Below are positions 5,257 through 11,759 of a DNA stretch of 11,759 nucleotides, one piece after another. Below the pieces are notes generated by a model. That model ran no database searches and was not told the origin of the DNA. It saw only the letters and a list, made by a program, of their open reading frames with translations. Every line of letters begins with the position of its first letter. Positions within the stretch are counted from its first letter, which is position 1. The stretch spans positions 1-11,759 of the forward strand of contig JBELMB010000158.1 in assembly GCA_042088665.1 (NCBI GenBank), written 5' to 3'. Both the position numbers and the translations under genes were made by a program. This DNA is from JBELMB01 sp042088665 (GTDB taxonomy: Bacteria; Pseudomonadota; Alphaproteobacteria; Rhodobacterales; Rhodobacteraceae).

Positions 5257-6504
5257 TCAGCCGCCGTCGAGCCCCGCGCGTTCGGCCGCGGCGCGCAGGA
5301 TGGTCAGGGCCTCGGCATTCTCGGCAAAGACGGTCTGAGCCTCGGTCAGGATGGCTCCGGCCTGGTCACGCTGGCCAAGAACGGTCAAGGCGGTGATCAG
5401 GCGGGCCCAGTCTTCGGGCGGGCCGCCACCGGTGGCGAGTCGGTCAGAGAGACCGTTCACCATGCCGCGGATCATCTCCATGCGTTCTTCGGGGGTCATC
5501 TCCGCCGCTGCGGCCATGTCGTCTTCGGTCGGGCCGCGCGGGACGGGGCCTGCCTCGGCCTCGGCCTCGGGTGGCAACTCGAACCGGGTGTCGCCCGCGA
5601 GCCAGGCCAGTTCCTCGATCTGCGCGCGCAGGGGCGGCAGCCAGACCGCGTCGGGGGGGCTGTCGCGCAAGAGGCGCCGCCACATGTTGTATCCAAGGTC
5701 GGGGCGGCCCGTCTGCGCCATGAGCAGCCCGCCGTAATAGCGTGCCACGCCGTTCTGCGGGTCGCGGGCCAAGGCCTCTTTAAGCGCGGCTTGCGCCTCG
5801 GGGGAGACGTAGCCGCCTGCGGCCAGGATCATCATGTCGGCGTAATCGGCATAGTCCACCGCGGTGGCTGCCTCGCCCTTGGCAGCGATCAGGAGCGCCA
5901 GCGCCTCATGGGCCGCGATGTGGTTGCCAAGCGCCCCTTCGGTGCGCGCCAGCAAGGCCAAGCCGCGCTGGTCGTCGGGACGATCCGCCATGATCTGGCG
6001 AAGTTGCGTGACATTGGCCAGATAATCCTCCGGCACATCGACCGGGGGCTGGGCGGGAATGCGCGCTTCCATCTCGCCCTGACCGGGGCGGTTGGCCAGC
6101 AATTCCGCCGCGGCATTGATCCGCGCCTGAAGCGGAAGATCCTCGCGCCCCGGATTGCCAAGCGACAGGTAAAAGCCGAACCCGCCCACGAGGACGACCG
6201 CAGACACGAGACCGGCGACGAGATAGCTGGCCACGCGCGGCTGGCCGTCACCGGCGGCATCGGCCTGGATCTTGGCGTCGGCGGTCAGCAGACGGCGCGA
6301 AATCTCCAGCTTGAGGCGCTGCGCCTCTTCCGGGTCGATCTTGCCACGCTCTGCGTCGGCGGCCACTTCCTTCAGCTGGTCGCGGTACACCTGAAGGTCA
6401 TAGGCCTCTGCCGGACCGGTTTCGCGTTTGCCGCGAAGCACGGACCATGCGAGGGCCAGCGCCAGTAACAGCGTCATTGCGCCGGTCAGGATCCAGAAAA
6501 CCAT
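5257..6504 (-). CDS. ccmI: Cytochrome c maturation protein CcmI
   Basis: A 415-residue protein. ATG 6504 is preceded by AAGGGGAG at good spacing. Residues 2-23 form a transmembrane helix. The cytoplasmic loop begins with the family motif 'YDLQVYRDQLKEV' (35-47) and 'AERG' (51-54). A second helix covers about 93-113, and the rest is a periplasmic domain with helical TPR-like repeats (about 160-305 and 365-410), joined by an acidic linker near 312-345. CcmI holds apocytochrome c for the haem ligation step (CcmF/CcmH) at the periplasmic face of the inner membrane, so c-type cytochrome assembly depends on it. Length and two-helix layout match alphaproteobacterial CcmI. Other ccm genes are not in the window. 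It is transcribed divergently from soxB and followed by a terminator-like hairpin, so it may be a single-gene unit. Confidence 0.95.
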   Translation of the reverse strand: MVFWILTGAMTLLLALALAWSVLRGKRETGPAEAYDLQVYRDQLKEVAADAERGKIDPEEAQRLKLEISRRLLTADAKIQADAAGDGQPRVASYLVAGLVSAVVLVGGFGFYLSLGNPGREDLPLQARINAAAELLANRPGQGEMEARIPAQPPVDVPEDYLANVTQLRQIMADRPDDQRGLALLARTEGALGNHIAAHEALALLIAAKGEAATAVDYADYADMMILAAGGYVSPEAQAALKEALARDPQNGVARYYGGLLMAQTGRPDLGYNMWRRLLRDSPPDAVWLPPLRAQIEELAWLAGDTRFELPPEAEAEAGPVPRGPTEDDMAAAAEMTPEERMEMIRGMVNGLSDRLATGGGPPEDWARLITALTVLGQRDQAGAILTEAQTVFAENAEALTILRAAAERAGLDGG

Positions 6505-6545
6505 GTGAACTCCCCTTGGTCTACCCTTGATCTAAGGCCAGAGCG

Positions 6546-6583
6546 TGGCGCACAAAAGGGCAAAAGGCCGCGGCGGTGCGCCA
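6546..6583. promoter_or_regulatory. Inverted repeat in the divergent ccmI/soxB promoter region
   Basis: TGGCGCAC (6546-6553) and GTGCGCCA (6576-6583) are perfect 8-base reverse complements with a 22-base spacer. They lie in the 172-base gap that must hold the promoters of both divergent genes. The element is 42 bases from the ccmI start and 93 bases from the soxB start. It could bind a regulator of either gene or fold in the ccmI leader; no known site is matched. Confidence 0.35.
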
Positions 6584-6676
6584 TGTCGCAACTGAACACT
6601 AGAGTGACGGTTGCATCGCGCCCCGGTTTGGGGATTTTGGGCATCACATGATCCAGCTCAGCCGGAATCGAGATCC

Positions 6677-7924
6677 ATGAAAAGATACTCTGCCTTTGCC
6701 ATCGCCCGCGAAGCCCTGATGACCGGCCACAAGGGCTGGGACCGCGCGTGGCGCAATGCCCAACCGAAAAAGCGCTACGATGTGATCATCGTGGGCGCCG
6801 GGGGGCACGGGCTGGCAACAGCCTATTACCTCGGCAAGAATTTCGGCATCACCAATGTGGCGGTGATCGAGAAGGGCTGGCTTGGCGGGGGCAACACCGG
6901 ACGCAACACGACGATCATCCGGTCGAACTATTTGCAGGATCCGTCTGCCGCGATTTACGAAAAGGCGCGGTCGCTGTATGAAACGCTGAGCCAGGACCTG
7001 AACTACAACGTGATGTTCAGCCCCCGTGGCGTGATCATGCTGGCCCAGACCGAGCACGAGGTGCGCGGCTACAAGCGCACCGCCCACGCCAATGCCCTGC
7101 AAGGGGTCGAGACGGAGTTCATCTCGCCCCAGCAAGTCAAGGAGATCGTGCCGATCATCAACCTCGCCGGGCCGCGGTATCCGGTTCTGGGTGGGCTCTG
7201 GCAAGCCCGCGGCGGCACCGCGCGCCACGATGCGGTGGCCTGGGGCTATGCGAGGGCCTGTTCTGCGATGGGCATGGACATCATCCAGCAATGCGAAGTC
7301 ACCGGCGTCTCCCGTGAGAATGGCCGCGTGACCGGTGTGTCGACGACAAAAGGCGACATCTCCTGCGAGAAGCTGGGCGTCGTTGTGGCGGGCCACTCTG
7401 GCGTGCTGGCCGAGATGGCGGGCTTTCGTTTGCCGATCGAATCCGTGGCGCTGCAGGCGCTGGTGTCTGAGCCGATCAAGCCGATCATGGACTGCGTCGT
7501 CATGGCCAACACGGTGCACGGCTACATGAGCCAGTCCGACAAGGGCGAAATGGTCATCGGCGGCGGCGCGGACGGCTACAACAACTACACCCAGCGCGGG
7601 TCTTTCCACCATGTGGAGGAAACCGTGCGCGCCCTGATCGAGACCTTTCCGATGCTCTCGCGCCTGAAGATGCTGCGCTGGTGGGGCGGGATCGTGGACA
7701 TGACGGGTGACCGGTCGCCGATCCTGTCGAAAACACCTCTTGAGGGGTGCTTTATCAATTGCGGCTGGGGCACGGGCGGATTCAAGGCTATCCCGGGCTC
7801 GGGCTGGGGCTTTGCCGAATTGATCGCGCGGGGCGAGTCCCCACTGACGCAAGAGTTCGACATGTGGCGCTTTCGCGAAGGCAAGTTCATCGACGAGAGC
7901 GTCGCGGCGGGGGTGGCCCATTGA
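6677..7924 (+). CDS. soxB: Sarcosine oxidase subunit beta
   Basis: A 415-residue protein from ATG 6677; the frame is open from a TTG at 6611, but 'MKRYSAFAIAREAL' is the usual N-terminus of this subunit. The dinucleotide-binding motif 'VIIVGAGGHGLATAYYL' (36-52) binds FAD. The segment 'GGTARHDAVAWGYA' (179-192) holds His184, which I take as the residue carrying covalent FMN, by recall of the characterised enzymes. The C-terminal 'GDRSPILSKTP' and 'GWGTGGFKAIPGSG' (363-376) are typical of this DAO-family subunit. With alpha, gamma and delta subunits it oxidises sarcosine to glycine, passing the methyl group to tetrahydrofolate with production of hydrogen peroxide. It heads the operon, diverging from ccmI. 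The paired-hairpin element follows the stop codon before soxD. Confidence 0.96.
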   Translation: MKRYSAFAIAREALMTGHKGWDRAWRNAQPKKRYDVIIVGAGGHGLATAYYLGKNFGITNVAVIEKGWLGGGNTGRNTTIIRSNYLQDPSAAIYEKARSLYETLSQDLNYNVMFSPRGVIMLAQTEHEVRGYKRTAHANALQGVETEFISPQQVKEIVPIINLAGPRYPVLGGLWQARGGTARHDAVAWGYARACSAMGMDIIQQCEVTGVSRENGRVTGVSTTKGDISCEKLGVVVAGHSGVLAEMAGFRLPIESVALQALVSEPIKPIMDCVVMANTVHGYMSQSDKGEMVIGGGADGYNNYTQRGSFHHVEETVRALIETFPMLSRLKMLRWWGGIVDMTGDRSPILSKTPLEGCFINCGWGTGGFKAIPGSGWGFAELIARGESPLTQEFDMWRFREGKFIDESVAAGVAH

Positions 7925-7944
7925 TGGAAAGCATGGAACGGGTG

Positions 7945-7991
7945 CCGTTTTCTTTCAAAGAAAACGGACCGGAAACTTTGAAAGTTTCCGG
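7945..7991. repeat. Paired-hairpin intergenic element between soxB and soxD
   Basis: Two 23-base perfect inverted repeats lie one base apart. The first has arms CCGTTTTCTTT (7945-7955) and AAAGAAAACGG (7957-7967) around a single C. The second has arms CCGGAAACTTT (7969-7979) and AAAGTTTCCGG (7981-7991) around a single G. Both share the plan CCG-N5-TTT-S-AAA-N5-CGG. Their centres, CTTTCAAAG (7952-7960) and CTTTGAAAG (7976-7984), are exact reverse complements, so the hairpin tips can pair with each other. There is no T-run after the pair, so termination is unlikely. It looks like a REP/BIME-type interspersed element; my memory is that similar sequences recur between genes in Rhodobacterales genomes. 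In mRNA it could protect the soxB 3' end or separate soxB and soxD expression. Confidence 0.85.
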
Positions 7992-8000
7992 CTTCCGACT

Positions 8001-8009
8001 GGGGAGGGG
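8001..8009 (+). promoter_or_regulatory. Ribosome binding site of soxD
   Basis: GGGGAGGGG lies five bases before the ATG at 8015, directly after the paired-hairpin element. It gives soxD independent translation initiation despite the 90-base gap from soxB. Confidence 0.7.
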
Positions 8010-8014
8010 CGCTG

Positions 8015-8380
8015 ATGCTCATTCTTGAATGTCCCTATTGCGGCGTGCGGGCCGAGGAAACCGAGCTGCACGCGGGTGGCGAGGCGCATCTGACGCGCTT
8101 TGGTCCTGACAGTGACGATGATGCCTTCGAGGGCTATCTCTTTCGGCGCGAAAACCCCAAGGGCGTGCATTTCGAGCGGTGGCGCCATGTCAACGGCTGT
8201 GGAAAATGGTTCCATGCGGCGCGCTGCACCGTGACGCTGGAGGTCTTTGGCACCTATCCCGCGCAGACACTGCGCCCGCCTCAGGACCTGCTCGATGCGA
8301 TCTCGGCCAAGCGCCCGGGCTGGGTCTGGCGTGATCTGCAGGACAGTGCGGCACCCGCGACAAATGAGGGTCCGGCGTGA
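8015..8380 (+). CDS. soxD: Sarcosine oxidase subunit delta
   Basis: A 121-residue protein starting behind a GGGGAGGGG site. It opens 'MLILECPYCG', and Cys6, Cys9, His58 and Cys62 ('WRHVNGCGKWF') match the zinc-binding set of this small subunit. 'RENPKGVHFERWRH' (45-58) is a family signature, and 'RDTVT'-type sequence is represented by 'ARCTVTLEV' (69-77). The delta subunit is a structural, zinc-bound component of the heterotetrameric enzyme in the cytoplasm. The length is slightly above the family's usual 90-110 because of a C-terminal tail after 'GWVW' (102-105). It is separated from soxB by 90 bases holding the hairpin element. Its last four bases (8377-8380) overlap the start of the next gene. 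Confidence 0.95.
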   Translation: MLILECPYCGVRAEETELHAGGEAHLTRFGPDSDDDAFEGYLFRRENPKGVHFERWRHVNGCGKWFHAARCTVTLEVFGTYPAQTLRPPQDLLDAISAKRPGWVWRDLQDSAAPATNEGPA

Positions 8381-8832
8381 GCGAAGCGCCGCTCTTTGCC
8401 GCCACGCGCGACGCAGACACCGCGCGCCGGTTGATGCGCAACGTGGCGGTGTCCGGTCTGTCGCTGGCGGTCATCCTGTATCTTGCGGCGCGACACGGCT
8501 TTGACACGCTGAACATGATCGTGATCGCCATCGTGCTGCCGATCCTCGCGCTGCAAGTTCAAAGCCTGCGGCGTTCGCGCCAACCGCTGACGCTCTACGT
8601 GGATCGGGTCGAGATCTGCGTACTGATGCGCTCTGTCATCGCCCGCGCCGATCTGCGTGGGTTGATCGCGGATCCGCGCACGGGCGCACCGGCCTTCGAC
8701 TATGAGAACACCGAACATGGCCACGCGGGCGCGCTGCGCCTGCCGTGGCGCTACATTGCCGAGACCCGCGAAGAGGTTCTGGCCCAGATCAAGACCCATT
8801 ATGGTTTCGAGATGAAGGAGGCTGCCGCATGA
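8377..8832 (+). CDS. Two-helix membrane protein within the sarcosine oxidase operon, function unknown
   Basis: A 151-residue protein starting at GTG 8377, which overlaps the soxD stop (GTGA) and has GAGGG six bases upstream. It ends on the ATGA shared with soxA. The tight overlaps and length make it a genuine gene. Two hydrophobic helices (about 22-39 and 45-61) are joined by a short loop. The soluble C-terminal part (about 70-145) looks like a small beta-rich domain followed by a helix ('LTLYVDRVEICV', 'VIARADLRGLIADP', 'LPWRYIAETREEVLAQI'). This is reminiscent of bacterial PH-like domains after two membrane helices, but that is a weak resemblance by eye. No catalytic motif is seen. The usual soxBDAG operon has no such gene, so it may be a lineage-specific accessory. 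Membrane placement of a factor for a cytoplasmic oxidase is unexplained. Confidence 0.8.
   Translation: MSEAPLFAATRDADTARRLMRNVAVSGLSLAVILYLAARHGFDTLNMIVIAIVLPILALQVQSLRRSRQPLTLYVDRVEICVLMRSVIARADLRGLIADPRTGAPAFDYENTEHGHAGALRLPWRYIAETREEVLAQIKTHYGFEMKEAAA
8815..8821 (+). promoter_or_regulatory. Ribosome binding site of soxA, inside the preceding gene
   Basis: AAGGAGG lies seven bases before the soxA ATG at 8829, within the last codons of the membrane-protein gene. Together with the ATGA overlap it fixes the soxA start and indicates translational coupling. Confidence 0.8.
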
Positions 8833-11759
8833 GCACCCGTCTCCCCGCTGGCGGTCGTCTGATCGACCGTGCAGCCCCGCGTGCGTTCACTTTCAACGGC
8901 CAGACCTTCACGGGGGTGGCAGGCGACACGCTGGCCTCGGCTCTGCTGGCCAACGACCAGATGCTGGTGGGCCGGAGTTTCAAGTATCACCGTCCGCGCG
9001 GCATCGTGGCCTCAGGTGCCGAAGAGCCCAACGCCCTCGTCAACCTTGGCGAAGGTCTGCGCCACGAGCCCAACCAGCGCGCCACCACGACGGAGCTTTT
9101 CGAGGGGCTGACCGCCACCTCGCAAAACCACTGGCCGAGCCTTGAGTATGACATCGGCGCGCTGAACGGCCTGTTCGGCAAATTCCTGACGGCGGGCTTC
9201 TATTACAAGATGTTCATCCACCCGCGCCCCTTCTGGAAGCACCTCTACGAGCCATTCATTCGCCAGTCGGCGGGGCTGGGCAAGGCTCCGGACCCGGAGA
9301 CGCGCGACCCCGACACCTATGAACATTTCTACGCTTTTGTGGATGTGGTGGTGATCGGTGGCGGCGTTGCGGGGCTTCAAGCGGCGCGTGCCGCGGCGCA
9401 GACCGGCGTCAAGGTGCTGGTGCTGGAGCAGGAGGCCCATTGGGGCGGGCGCGCTCCGGTGGATGGGGGCGAGATCGACGGCGCGGCTCCCGGTGAATGG
9501 GTGGACGCGACCGTGCAGGCCTTGCAGGCCATGCCCAATGTCCGGATGCGCCGCCGCTGCATGGGCGCTGGGGTCTATGACCACGGCTATGTGCTGGGCT
9601 ATGAGCGGCTGACCGATCATGTGCCGCAGATGCCCGGGCCGCGGCATCGCCTGTGGCGCATCCGTGCCGGTCAGGTGATCACCGCCACCGGCGCGATCGA
9701 GCGTCCCTTGTCCTTTTCCGGCAACGATATTCCCGGCGTCATGCTGGCCTCCGCGGTGCGGGACTACGTGGTCAACCACGCGGTTGCGCCCGGCCAGCGC
9801 ACGGTTGTCGTGACCAACAACGACGACGCCTATCGCACGGCGCTGGTCTTGCAACAGGCAGGGCTTGAGGTGCCGATGATCGTCGACGCCCGCGCCGCTG
9901 GCGGAGGCGCGCTGATGCAGGCGGCGCGCGATGCCGGCATCCGGGTCGAGATGGGCCGCGCCATTTCCAGAGTGACGGGGGGCAAGCGCGTCACCGGGGT
10001 CGAGATCTGCGCCCAGACCGGCGCGGGGGCCATGCTCGAAGAGGTGGCCTGCGACGCGGTGGCCATGTCGGGCGGCTGGTCGCCCGTGGTTCATTTGTGG
10101 TCCCATTGCGGGGGCAAGCTGACCTGGGATGCGGCGCAGTCGTTTTTCCGTCCCACGGCAGAGCGCGCGCCTACCGGCCATGACGGCGCGCCCTTTGTGG
10201 CCTGCGCAGGCGCGGCCAATGGGCACCTGGGGTTGGCGGATATCCTGTCCGACGCCACGCGTGTCGGGGCCGCCGCCGCCAAAACGGCCGCCGAGGGTGA
10301 GGCGCTTGCCGAGATTGCCGCGCCCACAGCGACCAGCGCCGAAGAGGCGCCCTCACAGCCGATCTGGCTGATGCCGGAAAACGCGCGCAGCGACCTGAAG
10401 GCCAAGGCATGGCTGGACTACCAGAACGACGTCAAGGTCTCTGACGTGCAACTCGCCGCCCGCGAGGGCTATGAAAGCGTCGAGCACACCAAGCGCTATA
10501 CCACGCTCGGCATGGCCACGGATCAGGGCAAACTGAGCAATATCAACGGTCTGGCGACGTTGGCCGGGGCGCTTGGCGCAGAGATCCCGAACGTGGGCAC
10601 AACCACCTTCCGCCCGCCTTATACGCCCATTTCCATGGGGGCCATTGGCGGCGAGGCGCGCGGGGAGATCTTTCAGCCGCTGCGCCGGACGCCGATCCAC
10701 GCCTGGCACGAGGCACATGGCGCCCATTGGGAGCCGGTCGGCCACTGGCGCCGCCCCTATGCCTATCTCCAACAGGGCGAAAACCTGCACGCCGCCGTCA
10801 CCCGGGAGATCAACGCCACCCGCAGCAGCCTCGGACTGCTGGATGCCTCGACGCTCGGGAAGATCATCGTCAAGGGGCCGGATGCGGGCAGGTTCCTTGA
10901 CATGATGTATACCAACATGATGTCGACGCTCAAAATCGGGCGCTGCCGCTATGGGTTGATGTGTTCGGAGAACGGCTTTCTCAGCGATGACGGCGTTGTG
11001 GCCCGCATCGATGAAAACACGTGGTTGTGCCACACCACCACCGGCGGGGCGGACCGTATCCACGCCCATATGGAGGAATGGCTGCAGACCGAATGGTGGG
11101 ACTGGCAGGTCTATACGGCCAATATCACCGAAGCGCTCGCGCAGATCGCCGTGGTCGGCCCCAATGCCCGCAAGCTGTTGGAAAAGCTGGGTGGCATGGA
11201 TGTCAGCGCAGAGGCGCTGCCCTTCATGACATGGGCCGATGGCCAGTTGGGCGGTTTTCCCGTGCGGGCCTACCGGATCTCCTTCTCGGGCGAGTTGAGC
11301 TATGAAATCGCCGTGCCAGCCAGCCAGGGCCGGGCCTTCTGGGACGCGCTGGTTGCGGCCGGGGCAGAGTGGAACATCACCCCTTACGGCACCGAGGCGC
11401 TGCATGTGATGCGCGCCGAAAAGGGCTTTATCATGATCGGGGATGAGACCGACGGCACGGTCATTCCGCAGGATCTGGGCCTGCATTGGGCGATCTCCAA
11501 GAAAAAGACCGACTACCTTGGCAAACGCGCGCAGGCCCGCAGTTTCATGACCGATCCAAACCGCTGGAAGCTGGTCGGGCTTGAGACGCTGGATGGCTCG
11601 GTCCTGCCCGAAGGCGCCTATGCGGTGGCCATGGGCCGCAACGCCAACGGCCAGCGCAACACCGAAGGGCGCGTGACCTCGACCTATTACTCGCCCACTC
11701 TGGACAAGGGCATTGCCATGGGGCTGGTCCTGCATGGGCCCGACCGCATGGGCGAGACC
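8829..11759 (+). CDS. soxA: Sarcosine oxidase subunit alpha (3' end outside window)
   Basis: The frame is open from ATG 8829 to the window edge: 977 codons without a stop, close to the family's full length (about 960-1000), so only a short C-terminus is missing. The N-terminal ferredoxin-like (Fer2_4) domain covers about 10-100 and includes 'FKYHRPRGIVASG'. The dinucleotide-binding motif 'VVVIGGGVAGLQAARAA' lies near 173-189 and binds NAD+. 'TGAIERPLSFSGNDIPGVML' near 285-305 is typical of this pyridine-nucleotide-disulfide-reductase-like domain. The C-terminal aminomethyltransferase (GcvT-like) part begins around residue 600 and includes 'GLMCSENGFLSDDGV' and 'FSGELSYEI'; it binds tetrahydrofolate and captures the methyl group as 5,10-methylene-tetrahydrofolate. 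The start overlaps the previous gene by ATGA. soxG would be expected next. No frameshift or missing segment is seen. Confidence 0.96.
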   Translation, partial: MSTRLPAGGRLIDRAAPRAFTFNGQTFTGVAGDTLASALLANDQMLVGRSFKYHRPRGIVASGAEEPNALVNLGEGLRHEPNQRATTTELFEGLTATSQNHWPSLEYDIGALNGLFGKFLTAGFYYKMFIHPRPFWKHLYEPFIRQSAGLGKAPDPETRDPDTYEHFYAFVDVVVIGGGVAGLQAARAAAQTGVKVLVLEQEAHWGGRAPVDGGEIDGAAPGEWVDATVQALQAMPNVRMRRRCMGAGVYDHGYVLGYERLTDHVPQMPGPRHRLWRIRAGQVITATGAIERPLSFSGNDIPGVMLASAVRDYVVNHAVAPGQRTVVVTNNDDAYRTALVLQQAGLEVPMIVDARAAGGGALMQAARDAGIRVEMGRAISRVTGGKRVTGVEICAQTGAGAMLEEVACDAVAMSGGWSPVVHLWSHCGGKLTWDAAQSFFRPTAERAPTGHDGAPFVACAGAANGHLGLADILSDATRVGAAAAKTAAEGEALAEIAAPTATSAEEAPSQPIWLMPENARSDLKAKAWLDYQNDVKVSDVQLAAREGYESVEHTKRYTTLGMATDQGKLSNINGLATLAGALGAEIPNVGTTTFRPPYTPISMGAIGGEARGEIFQPLRRTPIHAWHEAHGAHWEPVGHWRRPYAYLQQGENLHAAVTREINATRSSLGLLDASTLGKIIVKGPDAGRFLDMMYTNMMSTLKIGRCRYGLMCSENGFLSDDGVVARIDENTWLCHTTTGGADRIHAHMEEWLQTEWWDWQVYTANITEALAQIAVVGPNARKLLEKLGGMDVSAEALPFMTWADGQLGGFPVRAYRISFSGELSYEIAVPASQGRAFWDALVAAGAEWNITPYGTEALHVMRAEKGFIMIGDETDGTVIPQDLGLHWAISKKKTDYLGKRAQARSFMTDPNRWKLVGLETLDGSVLPEGAYAVAMGRNANGQRNTEGRVTSTYYSPTLDKGIAMGLVLHGPDRMGET

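Noticed and set aside
4903..6468. 521-codon plus-strand open frame opposite ccmI
   Set aside because: ccmI on the other strand has a clear family match, two membrane helices and a good ribosome binding site; this frame is a GC-driven shadow.
6619..6640. CCCC-GGTTT-GGGG followed by ATTTT in the soxB leader as an attenuator
   Set aside because: The stem has only four pairs and the T-run is short; chance is adequate in this base composition.
6611..6676. TTG-initiated N-terminal extension of soxB by 22 residues
   Set aside because: The extension has no family resemblance, and the ATG at 6677 gives the usual SoxB N-terminus.
6644..7921. 425-codon minus-strand open frame opposite soxB
   Set aside because: It is rich in His, Arg and Ala with no recognisable motif, lying exactly opposite a well-identified gene.
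9012..11735. Two long minus-strand open frames (9012-10226 and 10353-11735) opposite soxA
   Set aside because: Both are shadows of the 977-codon soxA frame, which carries clear Fer2_4, nucleotide-binding and GcvT-like motifs.

Overview
The window looks like a chromosomal segment of a GC-rich alphaproteobacterium, most likely Rhodobacterales (Roseobacter group). This rests on the three-gene order ccmI–ruvX–DUF1289 gene, a heterotetrameric sarcosine oxidase operon, an RTX protein with a short hydrophobic N-terminus, and a paired-hairpin intergenic element of a kind I associate with this group. It is inferred from gene content and protein style, not from a search.

Layout. Positions 1-291 hold the 3' end of a probable Fe(II)/2-oxoglutarate (phytanoyl-CoA type) dioxygenase. 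Two tandem plus-strand genes follow. The first (480-1955) is a degenerate, cysteine-containing relative of RTX proteins with an Ala/Thr-rich middle. The second (2270-3727) is a canonical RTX calcium-binding protein with about 33 nine-residue repeats, a strong ribosome binding site, an AT-rich leader with inverted repeats, and a clear intrinsic terminator at 3762-3799. A non-coding convergent region rich in palindromes (3800-4128) separates these from a minus-strand group: ccmI (cytochrome c maturation), then ruvX (Holliday-junction resolvase-like), then a small four-cysteine DUF1289 protein. A 345-base non-coding stretch with a probable terminator and short tandem repeats lies between ccmI and ruvX.

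Divergently from ccmI, a plus-strand operon runs to the window edge: soxB, soxD, a two-helix membrane protein, and soxA (cut by the window end about where the gene should finish). The heterotetrameric oxidase demethylates sarcosine, using tetrahydrofolate and NAD+/FMN/FAD chemistry. It normally acts at the end of glycine betaine/choline catabolism, feeding glycine and 5,10-methylene-tetrahydrofolate to central metabolism. soxG would be expected just beyond the window. The last three genes overlap by four bases each, whereas soxB and soxD are separated by 90 bases carrying two nearly perfect 23-base hairpins whose centres are reverse complements of each other.

Nothing here is a clearly new defence or mobile system. 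The items most worth a second look are the paired-hairpin element inside the sox operon, the degenerate RTX relative beside an intact one, and the membrane protein embedded in the sarcosine oxidase operon.
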